Source of the DNA: a virus
IMG/VR virus record: IMGVR_UViG_3300030333_005619
Span: 13,814-37,881 of that record
Length of the DNA: 24,068 bases
Strand: one strand, 5' to 3'
Within the stretch, counting starts at the first letter, position 1. Every line of letters begins with the position of its first letter. The notes beneath the pieces are model-generated. The model saw only the letters and a list, made by a program, of their open reading frames with translations. It was not told the DNA's origin and did no database searches. A program made the position numbers and the translations under genes. Shown here piece by piece: positions 8,725-18,000 of the stretch.

Positions 8725-9626
8725 TTTTTTGCTTTTGGCTTTCTATTATCAATAAACCAATTTTTATATACATCACGCTTTTTGCAAATATAATCAAAAT
8801 ACTTATCAACTTTTTCTTTCCAATTTTTATCTATATTTGGATTTATAATACCAGATTTATAACTTGAAAAGCATTTATCTATATATTTCTTAACATGATG
8901 TTGATTGTCAAATAAATGACTATTTATACATGCAAAGGATCCATGCATAACGTTATTCCAAACATCAATAGGTTCTATCTTTTTACCTAATACAGAAGCA
9001 TAAACTGCACTCTCGCTAATATGTGTTGTATAAATATGCTTTGCTTTTTGCATATAATAATACATATCTATTTCTCTAGGTAATATATTTTCTTCACCAA
9101 AGAAATCTTTTAGTTCACCAATTATTTGATGAGTTGTTATAGGATGTGGTTTAAAATATACATTATCACCATGTTTTTTAGATATTTCTTTTAATCTATT
9201 TAAACAAACATTAGTTTTAACCTTATTTGAACCAGGTAATATAACTAAGTAATCTTTAGCAGGGTAAGCATCAAAAGATTCTTTTCTATGTTGATATTTA
9301 TTTGCGTTTTTGCTTACAATATTTTTTACTAAATAAGATGACCAATCGGATACATCTTTAACATCATGATTCCAAGCATCAATCATTTGCTCATTTCTTA
9401 ACTTTAAATTCAAAGGTTGCATGTAAAAATTAGTTGCAAACTCTGTATAAGCCATTGTTTTAAAATAAGGCATTTCTTCTGCTAAAACATCATAACTATA
9501 TTCCAAACCTAATTCGCTACATTTTCTTATAACGTATCCTTCTACGACTTCTAAGTCTTCTAGGTTTTTATTTTTCTTAAGAGGACCTATTCTTTTATCT
9601 AGTTCCTTTCTATTAAACATTTCCAT
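8721..9626 (-). CDS. Glycosyltransferase-like protein (GT-B-like C-terminal half)
   Basis: The 301-residue product has, in order, a strand and loop YLVILPGSNK (126-135), the motif FKPHP (158-162), and THISESAVYASVLGKK (201-216), followed by IEPID. The KPHP element and the later [ST]-x-S-x-x-x-Y-x-x-x-x-x-G-K-K element occur in the nucleotide-sugar-binding half of GT-B-like enzymes of capsule synthesis, such as KpsS/KpsC and CDP-glycerol transferase relatives. The N-terminal third matches nothing I recognise. There is no signal peptide or membrane segment, so it would act in the cytoplasm. It follows the second Thr/Ser/Asn-rich giant directly, which makes virion-protein glycosylation a reasonable idea, but acceptor and donor are unknown. 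It could also modify host surface sugars. The start used is the first of two nearby ATGs (MEMFNRK). Confidence 0.5.
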   Translation of the reverse strand: MEMFNRKELDKRIGPLKKNKNLEDLEVVEGYVIRKCSELGLEYSYDVLAEEMPYFKTMAYTEFATNFYMQPLNLKLRNEQMIDAWNHDVKDVSDWSSYLVKNIVSKNANKYQHRKESFDAYPAKDYLVILPGSNKVKTNVCLNRLKEISKKHGDNVYFKPHPITTHQIIGELKDFFGEENILPREIDMYYYMQKAKHIYTTHISESAVYASVLGKKIEPIDVWNNVMHGSFACINSHLFDNQHHVKKYIDKCFSSYKSGIINPNIDKNWKEKVDKYFDYICKKRDVYKNWFIDNRKPKAKK

Positions 9627-9655
9627 ATTATTAAATTTAATTATTATTGTATTAT

Positions 9656-9678
9656 TATTATCACATATTTTTTACTAT
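9656..9678 (-). promoter_or_regulatory. Intergenic motif ATAGTAAAAAA...GTGATAATA, copy 2
   Basis: The 11-mer ATAGTAAAAAA (9668-9678) begins seven bases downstream of the stop of the 1425-residue giant. The 9-mer GTGATAATA (9656-9664) follows after three bases, and the start of the glycosyltransferase-like gene lies 30 bases further on. The same two words flank the next gene boundary at 8693-8724. A related ATGATAATAT precedes the start of the other giant at about 19361-19370. The role is unproven. Confidence 0.3.
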
Positions 9679-9684
9679 TTCTAC

Positions 9685-12600
9685 CTACTCCCCAGTATTC
9701 CTATTAAGATTCACCCTTTCCGTGCTATAATCTTTTCTATATGTGTTATACCAAGCTCTAGTAGTACTAACTGTTGTTGTAGTGGTAGTTGATATAGTAG
9801 TACCAGTAGACGTATTGTAAGCTGTAGTAGTAGTCTTACTTGTTTCTACTGCAGTATTAGTTGTTTTACTAGTTTCATAAGCTGTACTAGTACTCTTGTT
9901 AGTCTGATATGTAGTCGTATATAATGTTATTGTACTAGTACTCGTATTAAACACTGTTGTAGTACTCTTATTAGTGCTCCATTGAGTTATAGTATTATTA
10001 CTAGTTGACCATGTAGTAGTATATGATGTCGACGTTGTTGTACTCGTGTTAAACGTTGTCGTGGTATTTGTACTCGTATTAAACGCGGTAGTAGTAGATT
10101 TACTAGTTTCAAAAGTTGTACTTGTAGACTTAGTTGTATTCCAAGTAGTAGTATAAGAAGTAGTAGTAGCAGTTTGAGTGTTATACGTTGTAGTGGTACT
10201 GGTTGACGTATTATACGCAGTAGTAGTACTCTTACTTGTCTCAACAACAGTTGTGGTTGACTTACTAGTGCTCCATGTGGTAGTATAAGCAGTTGTGGTT
10301 GCTGTTGTAGTATTAAAAGTTGTTGTTGTACTCTTATTTGTACTCCAAGTTGTCGTTGTATTTTTATTTGTAAGAGAACTAGTTTCAAATATAGTTGTTT
10401 TACTTGTTTCCCAAGTAGTAGTATATTCTGTGTTTGTAGCTGTACTTGTATTCCATGTAGTTGTTGTACTCTTACTAGTTTCAACCACAGTGCTTGTAGA
10501 TGTACTAGTATTGAACGTAGTTGTAGTTGACTTGCTAGTTTCTACAACAGTAGATGTTGACTTACTAGTAGTAGTTGATGTGTTCCATGTTGTAGTGGTA
10601 GCTGTCTGAGTATTAAACGTAGTCGTTGTGTTAGTACTAGTATTAAAAGTTGTACTTGTTGTTTTATTAGTAGACCAAGTAGTTACCCATGACGTTGTTG
10701 TTGATGTTTGAGTATTAAACGTAGTCGTAGTATTAGTACTAGTGTTCCAAGTTGTAGTAGTTGATTTACTTGTCTCTACAACCGTATTTGTACTCTTACT
10801 AGTTGTTGTAGCTGTATTAAATACTGTTGTAGTTGATGTAGAAGTATTATACGTTGTGCTAGTTGATTTTGTAGTATTATACGTAGTAGTTGTACTTTTA
10901 GATGTAGATACTACCGTTGACGTTGATTTAGATGTAGACCAAGTAGTTGACGTTGAAGTATTATACGTAGTAGTTGTATTAGTTGACGTATTATATGTTG
11001 TCGTAGTGCTTGTACTAGTATTGTAAGCTGTAGTTGTACTCTTAGTAGTATTATACGTTGTTGTAGTATTCTTGCTGGTTTCAACTACAGTGCTAGTCGA
11101 TCTACTTGTGCTAACCACTGTTGTTGTGGCTGTATTATATGTAGTTGTTGTACTTGTGCTAGTGTTAAATGTGGTTGTAGTACTTGTACTAGTATTAAAG
11201 GTTGTAGTAGTATTCTTACTAGTTGAAACAACAGTAGCTGTACTCGTATTAAATACTGTAGTAGTATTAGTACTAGTATTAAATGTGGTTGTAGTAGCGG
11301 TACTAGTGTTAAATGTAGTTGTAGTAGACTTATCTGTGCTCCACGTAGTATTAGTGTTTTTACTTGTACTCCAAGATGTTGATGTACTAGTATTATACGT
11401 AGTTGTTGTACTTTTTGTTGTATTATAAACAGTATCTGTACTTCTTAATGTGTTATAAACTGTAGTGGTAGTAGTACTTGTATTAAAAGCTGTACTAGTA
11501 GATTTACTTGTCTGAACTACAGTAGATGTACTAGTATTAAATGTTGTAGTAGTTGATTTACTAGTATTATATGTAGTAGTAGTTGCTGTACTTGTATTAA
11601 AGGCAGTCGTTGTACTCTTACTAGTGCTTACTACAGTATTTGTTGATTTACTTGTTGATACAACGGTAGCTGTAGATCTATCAGTACTAACTACAGTAGA
11701 GGTGCTGGTATTAAATGTTGTAGTCGTATTAGTTGAGGTATTAAATGTTGTGGTTGTGGCAGTACTAGTATTAAAAGTAGTTGTCGTACTCTTGTCAGTT
11801 GACCAAGTAGTGTTTGTGCTTCTGTTAGTGCTGACAACTGTGTTTGTACTAGTGTTGAATGTTGTTATTGTATTAGTACTTGTATTAAATGTGGTTGTGG
11901 TAGATTTACTAGTTTCATATGTAGTGGTTGTCGATTTTGAAGTCGACCAAACAGTACTTGTGCTCCTATTTGTTGATACAACTGTATTTGTGCTAGTATT
12001 AAACGTAGTGGTTGTATTAGTTTGCGTATTATACGTAGTTGTTGTTGTTGTAGACGTATTAAAAGTAGTCGTCGTGCTAGTACTCGTATTAAATGTTGTA
12101 GTTGTACCTTTATCAGTGCTTACTGTAGTCGTAGTAGATGTGTTAAAAGTAGTGGTTGTAGCAGTAGAAGTATTAAATCTTGTTGTTGTTGCTGTAGTAG
12201 TATTAAACGTAGTTGTTGTAGATTTATTAGTACTCCACGTAGTTGTAGTTGATTTATTAGTACTCCACGTAGTTGTGGTTTGCGTGTTATAAACTGTTGT
12301 GGTTGATTTACTAGTATTATATACAGTATCCGTACTTCTATTTGTATTATATACAGTTGTCGTCGTTGTGCTTGTATTAAATACTGTAGTTGTTGACTTA
12401 CTAGTTTGAACAACAGTTGTAGTAGTCGTATTAAAGGCAGTAGTAGTACCAGTTGACGTATTAAACGTTGTTGTCGTAGCAGTTGTTGTATTAAATGTTG
12501 TAGTAGTTGATTTACTAGTTTCCCACGTTGTGGATGTTAAATGTTTTGTAGTTGTTGACGTGTTAAACGTAGTAGTTGTATCAAAAACAGTTGTTGTGGA

Positions 12601-13962
12601 CTTAGTAGTTAATTTAGATGTAGACCAAGTAGTATTCCAAGAAGTAGTAGTATTTTTAGACGTAACTGTAGCTGTATTAAATGTTGTAGTCCAAGATGTT
12701 GTAGTTGATCTACTAGTAGATCTAGTAGTGTTCCAAGTTGTTGTTCTATTTGTAGCCCAAAGAGTTGTGTATGTGGTTAATGTACTAGTATTAAATGTAG
12801 TAGTTGTGTTTTTGTTTGTAGATACTACCGTTTCTGTTTGTTTTTTAGTAACTGTAGATGTATTAAACACAGTATTAGTTTCAAAAGTAGTTGTAGTTGA
12901 ATGCTGGGTTTGAGTTCCCGTATTAAACGTAGTTGTGGTATCTGTACTCCTACTAGTTGTTGTAGTGGTGTTAAATGTTGTGGTATAAGATGTAGTAGTG
13001 TTTTTACTTGTTTCCCACGTTGTAGTGTAAAGCGTTTGTGTTGATGTTGTTTTAGACGTGTTGAATGTAGTAGTCCAAGATGTTGTGGTATCTTTAGACG
13101 TAAGAGTAGATGTATTAAATGTTGTTGTAGTACTTTTGGTTGTTACAGTACTTGTGTTCCACGTAAGTGTTGTTATAAATGTTGTTGCTGTATTTTTACT
13201 TGTAGCCCAAGTGGTATTATATTCTGTTACTGTTGCTTTACCTGTAGTCCAAGTCGTAGTCCAAGATGTTGTAGTTGTTTTTGAAGTGGTTGTACTTGTG
13301 TTCCACGTGGTTGTATAAACTGTATTAGTAACTGTAGATGTATTATATGCGGTGTTAAATACTGTTGTAGTACTTTTACTTGTTGCTGTACTAGTATTAT
13401 ATGTAGTAGTATATACTGTTACTGTGTCTGTAGAAGTATTATATGTAGTAGTAGTATCTCTTTGTGTTATTCTACTGGTACTCCAGGTCGTAGTCCATGA
13501 CGTAGTAGTAGTCTTACTTGTTTCTGTATTTCGATAAGTTGCATCCCAAGTCTCCCACGTGGTACTAGTGGTTTTTGAAGTTGATCTAGTTGTATTCCAC
13601 GTTGTAGTTGTACTTCTTGTAGTAGTTTTAGAAGTCTCATGTGTACTACTGGTTTCCCACGTTGTAGTTTTACTAGTATTCCAATTTGTTGATACAGCCT
13701 CTTCCCAAGTTGTTGTTTTTGAAGTTGACCTACTTGTGGTTTTACTTGTTATTTTACTAGTTGTTGTACTAGTATTATAAGACGTATTCCTCCAAGTATT
13801 ATAATATGTTGTTCTACTTGTACCTCTTGTGGTATTAAAAGTTGTTGATCTAGTTATCTGTGTTGAAGTAGACGTAGCAACACCTGTAGGCACACCTGTC
13901 TGGTACGTCGTAGTTCTAGTTGTGTTCCAAGAAGTATTATACGTAGTAGTAGTATTAGGCAT
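9685..13962 (-). CDS. Giant Thr/Ser/Asn-rich repeat protein 1 (1425 aa), putative virion fibre
   Basis: The product is dominated by Thr, roughly half of the central region by eye, with Ser, Asn and regular aromatic residues. The basic unit is 10 residues, [FYWV]-[NSEQ]-T-x-[TKR]-[STNA]-T-x-T-x, for example FNTSTATTTT and WSTSKSTTTT, mixed with 8-residue units such as FNTSTNTV. Thr, aromatic and Lys/Arg residues share one parity of position through the parts checked, so the chain alternates like a beta-strand. The N-terminal 200 residues are less regular and richer in Arg, Trp and Tyr; the C-terminus ends in a non-repeat, charged stretch (AWYNTYRKDYSTERVNLNRN). I saw no Cys, and Pro and Gly are rare. 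The start ATG overlaps the upstream gene by 8 bases and has a good Shine-Dalgarno. It lies in the late region beside a fibre-like gene, so a tail fibre or other virion appendage is inferred. Function is not established. Confidence 0.85.
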   Translation of the reverse strand: MPNTTTTYNTSWNTTRTTTYQTGVPTGVATSTSTQITRSTTFNTTRGTSRTTYYNTWRNTSYNTSTTTSKITSKTTSRSTSKTTTWEEAVSTNWNTSKTTTWETSSTHETSKTTTRSTTTTWNTTRSTSKTTSTTWETWDATYRNTETSKTTTTSWTTTWSTSRITQRDTTTTYNTSTDTVTVYTTTYNTSTATSKSTTTVFNTAYNTSTVTNTVYTTTWNTSTTTSKTTTTSWTTTWTTGKATVTEYNTTWATSKNTATTFITTLTWNTSTVTTKSTTTTFNTSTLTSKDTTTSWTTTFNTSKTTSTQTLYTTTWETSKNTTTSYTTTFNTTTTTSRSTDTTTTFNTGTQTQHSTTTTFETNTVFNTSTVTKKQTETVVSTNKNTTTTFNTSTLTTYTTLWATNRTTTWNTTRSTSRSTTTSWTTTFNTATVTSKNTTTSWNTTWSTSKLTTKSTTTVFDTTTTFNTSTTTKHLTSTTWETSKSTTTTFNTTTATTTTFNTSTGTTTAFNTTTTTVVQTSKSTTTVFNTSTTTTTVYNTNRSTDTVYNTSKSTTTVYNTQTTTTWSTNKSTTTTWSTNKSTTTTFNTTTATTTRFNTSTATTTTFNTSTTTTVSTDKGTTTTFNTSTSTTTTFNTSTTTTTTYNTQTNTTTTFNTSTNTVVSTNRSTSTVWSTSKSTTTTYETSKSTTTTFNTSTNTITTFNTSTNTVVSTNRSTNTTWSTDKSTTTTFNTSTATTTTFNTSTNTTTTFNTSTSTVVSTDRSTATVVSTSKSTNTVVSTSKSTTTAFNTSTATTTTYNTSKSTTTTFNTSTSTVVQTSKSTSTAFNTSTTTTTVYNTLRSTDTVYNTTKSTTTTYNTSTSTSWSTSKNTNTTWSTDKSTTTTFNTSTATTTTFNTSTNTTTVFNTSTATVVSTSKNTTTTFNTSTSTTTTFNTSTSTTTTYNTATTTVVSTSRSTSTVVETSKNTTTTYNTTKSTTTAYNTSTSTTTTYNTSTNTTTTYNTSTSTTWSTSKSTSTVVSTSKSTTTTYNTTKSTSTTYNTSTSTTTVFNTATTTSKSTNTVVETSKSTTTTWNTSTNTTTTFNTQTSTTTSWVTTWSTNKTTSTTFNTSTNTTTTFNTQTATTTTWNTSTTTSKSTSTVVETSKSTTTTFNTSTSTSTVVETSKSTTTTWNTSTATNTEYTTTWETSKTTIFETSSLTNKNTTTTWSTNKSTTTTFNTTTATTTAYTTTWSTSKSTTTVVETSKSTTTAYNTSTSTTTTYNTQTATTTSYTTTWNTTKSTSTTFETSKSTTTAFNTSTNTTTTFNTSTTTSTSYTTTWSTSNNTITQWSTNKSTTTVFNTSTSTITLYTTTYQTNKSTSTAYETSKTTNTAVETSKTTTTAYNTSTGTTISTTTTTTVSTTRAWYNTYRKDYSTERVNLNRNTGE
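11440..12336 (-). repeat. Long super-repeat in giant 1, landmark spacing 894 bp
   Basis: The landmark VYNT[NL]RSTDTVYNT[ST]KST occurs twice. The Ser codon after its Arg lies at 12334-12336 in the first copy and at 11440-11442 in the second, exactly 894 bases (298 codons) apart. Similarity extends on both sides: VVQTSKST and FNTSTTTTT precede both landmarks and a WST[ND]KSTTTTFNT stretch follows both. The same 894-base spacing separates the equivalent landmark pair in giant 2. Confidence 0.75.
11692..12267 (-). repeat. Four consecutive 48-residue (144-bp) blocks in giant 1
   Basis: From 12267 down to 11692 the frame divides into four blocks, each of four 10-residue units followed by one 8-residue unit. 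The 8-residue units are FNTSTTTT, FNTSTNTV, FNTSTNTV and FNTSTSTV, and the residue after each is Val. The block immediately before also ends in an 8-residue unit (YNTQTTTT, 12268-12291). Bases within the blocks have diverged, mainly at third codon positions. Confidence 0.8.
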
Positions 13963-15055
13963 TTTCGTCTCCTTTCATTAGTATATGATTGACAAAATAG
14001 TTACCATTAATCAAAACCCTAGATATACAGTATTTTGTATCTGAACTATCAAAATCAATTTTAAGTATCTCTTCTTCACCCTCAGGTAAAATTTTAAATA
14101 ATTTATCACCAACAACAACTTCATTCATTGGTTTTTCTATCCAAGAGCCATCTCTTTTTATTATCATTGGATGGTTTCCTGTTACTTTTATTAATCCATC
14201 ATTAATAATATAAACCCCTTTTCCAGTCATAGCAACTGTTCTACCACTTGCTTTAGGAACTAAATTAGGATTACTAGGATCAGCACATGTTAAAATATCT
14301 TCATTATGAACGGCTAATATTCGCTTTGTACTATCTAAATCTTTACTAATAATAGCATCGTTATAATTATAAAAGCCACTATGAAATCTTTCGTCATCTG
14401 TTTTTGTTCCTGCAACAACACCCATACCAGTTGTCCATGGTGTTAATATTTTTAAAGGAACTTTATAAACATCTTTATTATAATATGAGTTTAATGGAGG
14501 ATCAACAGCTACATCAGTAAAAGAAACATTATCCCAATAAAACTTCATATATGGATCAGAATCTCCACCGCTAAAATTCCACCAAGTTATTTTACAACCA
14601 GTTTTAACACCTTTTCTATTAGCAAATTCCCTGAAACGAGGATGCAAATCATCATCAGCATATGTATCCATTAATATTGAATCATATCTAGTATTACCAT
14701 TAATCAATGTTAACCATCTATCTTCATGCAAAATAATATTAGACTTTCCACTAGCCCATTCCCTCATCTTTGGTATTATATCTGGGTGATTCTCACATAT
14801 AGTATGTGATGCTGGATTTCTAGCTTGAATAGCATCAGACAAAATACCCATTCCAAAACCACACTCAAGAACATGGTCCCCTTCGGATACAGTTAGCTCT
14901 GCCATTTTTTCCATAATAGGTCGTTCCCAATCCATCATAACCTCTAAAGTTCCTGGTGAAAATTTATCATTATCCACAGTACTATCAAAAGTTATCTTAT
15001 CACTTTCGAACTTTAATTTTGCGTTCCAATATTCTTTTTGAATGTCTGTTGCCAT
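13955..15055 (-). CDS. GAMT/RMT2-like methyltransferase fused to a Hint-like domain
   Basis: Residues about 20-165 resemble S-adenosylmethionine methyltransferases of the guanidinoacetate / protein-arginine (RMT2) type: VMMDWERPIMEKMAEL (39-54), motif I VLECGFGMGILSDAIQ (62-77, with E64, G66, G68, G70), an acidic end of the second strand HTICENHPDII (84-94), REWA (98-101) and LMDTYADDD (128-136). Residues about 245-366 resemble a Hint (hedgehog/intein) fold: VTGNHPMIIKRDGSWIEK (291-308) with the block B His295, VVVGDKLF (313-320) and a final NYFVNHILMKGD (352-363), which parallels the last strand of Hint domains. The terminal His-Asn of inteins is missing (MKGD instead) and no clear first Cys is seen, so self-splicing is unlikely. 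The gene sits exactly between the two Thr-rich giants and overlaps the second by 8 bases. Neither part was checked by search; substrate is unknown. Confidence 0.65.
   Translation of the reverse strand: MATDIQKEYWNAKLKFESDKITFDSTVDNDKFSPGTLEVMMDWERPIMEKMAELTVSEGDHVLECGFGMGILSDAIQARNPASHTICENHPDIIPKMREWASGKSNIILHEDRWLTLINGNTRYDSILMDTYADDDLHPRFREFANRKGVKTGCKITWWNFSGGDSDPYMKFYWDNVSFTDVAVDPPLNSYYNKDVYKVPLKILTPWTTGMGVVAGTKTDDERFHSGFYNYNDAIISKDLDSTKRILAVHNEDILTCADPSNPNLVPKASGRTVAMTGKGVYIINDGLIKVTGNHPMIIKRDGSWIEKPMNEVVVGDKLFKILPEGEEEILKIDFDSSDTKYCISRVLINGNYFVNHILMKGDENA
13963..13974 (-). promoter_or_regulatory. Shine-Dalgarno sequence of giant 1
   Basis: The message reads AAGGAG (13969-13974), a six-base spacer and then the ATG of giant 1. 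This is a textbook Shine-Dalgarno, in contrast to the A/T-rich leaders of most other genes here. It also lies within the end of the methyltransferase-Hint gene (coding GDENA), which suggests reinitiation after that gene's stop. Confidence 0.6.
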
Positions 15056-15085
15056 ATTTAATTATTCACTTGTTTATTAATATTT

Positions 15086-18000
15086 TTATATACAACCTCT
15101 CATACAACCACCGCCTCCAGTTTCTGTATATCTATATGTACTTCTAGTTGTTATATACGTCGTGTTTCTACTAGTATTACGATTTGACGTATACGACGTG
15201 TATGTATTATTAGTATATATAAACACTGTAGTCGTACTAGTATTATATGTGGTATTAAATACTGTAGTAGTACTCGTATTATATACTGTTTGGGTACTTG
15301 TATTATAATTAGTATCCCACGATGTTGTATACGTTGTTGTAAAATCAGTAGTATATGTAGTTGTGGTACTAGTATTATACCTTGTTACAGTAGCAGTTTG
15401 ATATATAGTAGTTGTTGATGTGTTCCAGTAGGAAGTTGTGTTGTAGTATGTAGTCCATGTTGTTGTAGTAGATGAACTAGTTTCATACGTAGTGGTCCAA
15501 GTAGTTGTTGTATCTCTACTAGTATTATGAGTATTTGTATTTTGTATGAACGTTTGTGTAAGATACGTTGTAGTAGTAGATTTACTAGTTGTTGTAGACG
15601 TATTCCACGTGGTAGTATATTCAGTTGAAGTATCTGTTGACGTGTTATATTCAGTGCTAGTAGAATGTTTTGTTATTGTCGACGTATTATACGCAGTGTT
15701 ATAAACGGTTGTCGTACTGTGGTTAGTTATTGTACTAGTATTATACTCAGTTGTTGTATTACGATTCGTAACTCGACCAGTTGACCACACAGTAGTATAT
15801 ACTGTTGTTGTGCTTTTACTAGTTGTTGTTGATGTATTAAACACAGTTGTAGTACTATGTTTTGTTACCGTAGTTGTGTTAAATACAGTTGATGTAGCTC
15901 TAACTACAGTACTATTTCTTGATGTTGCCCAAGTTGTTGTATAAGCTGTAGTTGTAGATTTAGTAGTAGACCACTCTGTGTTCCATGATGTAGTAGTCGT
16001 TTTACTAGTAGTAGTACTCGTATTAAACGTAGTTGTTGTATTTGTTGCTTTGTTTGTTACAGTAGATGTATTATAAGCAGTTTGAGTACTCTTTGAGGTT
16101 ACTGTAGAAGTATTAAACGTAGTGTTAAAATGAGTTGTTGTTGAGGTAGCTCTAGTAGTATTCCACACAGTTGTATAAATTGTAGTAGTACTTCTAGTAG
16201 TCGCTGTATTTTTAGATGTAGTCCAACTAGTAGTATAAAAGGTAAAAGTACTTGTTTGTGTATTATATACTGTCTCAGTAGATTTATTAGTACTCCAAGT
16301 AGTAGTATGCTTAGTTATTGTAGATGTATTAAACGTAGTAGTTGTACTTGTATTAAATGTCGTGTTAAACGTTGTTGTGGTACTCTTAGATGTAGTGGTA
16401 CTTGTGTTAAAAGTAGTTGTAAAAGCTGTTGTAGTTGACTTAGACGTAGTAGTACTTGTGTTAAAAGTGGTAGTATACTGCGTTGTTGTACTTCTAGACG
16501 TTGATGTAGACTTGCTAGTAGACCAAAGGGTTGTGTATACAGTTAACGTATCAGTTGATGTATTATAAGCAGTAGTAGTGCTTTTACTTGTGCTCACTAT
16601 AGTATCAGTACTCTTACTTGTGCTCCAAGTAGTTGTAGTAGTTTTAGATGTTGACCATTTCGTAACCGTTGAAGTATTATATACTGTAGTTGTACTTTTA
16701 CTAGTTTCCCAGGTTGTAGTTGTTGATTTAGTTGTATTATATACTGTATTAGTACTTCTCTCGGTATTATATACTGTAGTGGTTGACTTACTAGTCTGTA
16801 TAACAGTAGTTGTAGATGTATTAAAAGTTGTAGTAGTGCTGGTACTAGTATTAAACGTGGTAGTTGTATTTTTACTTGTAGACCAAGTTGTATTTGTTGA
16901 TCTAGTAGTAGACCAAGTTGTAGTAGTAGATTTAGATGTACTAACCACAGTATCAGTACTTGTGTTAAAGACTGTTGTAGTATTTTTACTTGTAGACCAG
17001 GTCGTTAAAGTACCTTTACTAGTAGACCAAGTTGTTGTAGTGCTTTTACTAGTTTGTACTACAGTAGCAGTAGATTTACTAGTACTTACGACTGTCGCTG
17101 TTGAGGTATTAAACGCGGTAATTGTATTAGTAGACGTATTAAAAGTAGTTGTTGTTGATTTGCTAGTTTCATACGTTGTAGTAGTAGATTTATTTGTGCT
17201 CCAAGCAGTAAGAGTTGATTTAGTAGTACTCACAACAGTATTTGTACTAGTATTGAATGTAGTCGTGGTAGCTGTTGTGGTATTGAAAGTAGTAGTAGTA
17301 TTTTTACTAGTTGACCACGTTGTTGTTGTATTCTTGCTAGTTGACCATTGTGTTGAGGTTGATTTATTAGTACTCACAACTGTAGTGGTAGCAGTATTGT
17401 AAGTGGTAGTTGTATTAGTACTAGTATTAAATGTTGTGGTAGTAGCTGTTTGTGTATTGTATACCGTTGTAGTACTCTTATTAGTTAACCACGTAGTAGT
17501 TGTGCTCTTACTGGTTTCGTATGTTGTTGTCGTAGATTTACTTGTACTTACAACAGTTGTAGTAGCTGTATTATAAACAGTAGTTGTACTCTTAGTCGTC
17601 TCCCAAGACGTTGTGGTTGATTTAGTAGTGTTATAAGTTGTGTTAGTACTCCTGTCAGTGTTATATACTGTAGTAGTTGATTTACTTGTTTCAATAACAG
17701 TAGTTGTAGACGTATTGAAAGTCGTAGTTGTTGAAGTAGTTGTATTAAATACAGTTGTAGTATTTTTGCTAGTACTCCACGTGGTAGTAGTGCTTTTATT
17801 AGTACTTACTACAGTAGATGTTGACTTAGATGTTGATACAACAGTTGTAGTGCTGGTATTCCAAGTTGTAGTTGTAGACTTGTTAGTACTCCATGATGTT
17901 ACAGTGCCTTTACTGGTACTCCAAGTAGTATTAGTGCTTTTGCTAGTACTTACAACTGTACTTGTGCTAGTATTAAAAGTAGTAGTGGTATTTGTGCTAG

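Noticed and set aside
10295-13780. Long Val/Leu-rich open frames on the plus strand opposite giant 1
   Set aside because: They are antisense shadows: Thr codons ACN read in reverse give Val/Leu-rich frames and few stops. They have no suitable leaders and run against all other genes.
13955-15055. Active intein or homing element interrupting a single giant gene
   Set aside because: The Hint-like end lacks the terminal His-Asn and an obvious first Cys, no homing endonuclease domain is present, and both giants have their own starts and stops.
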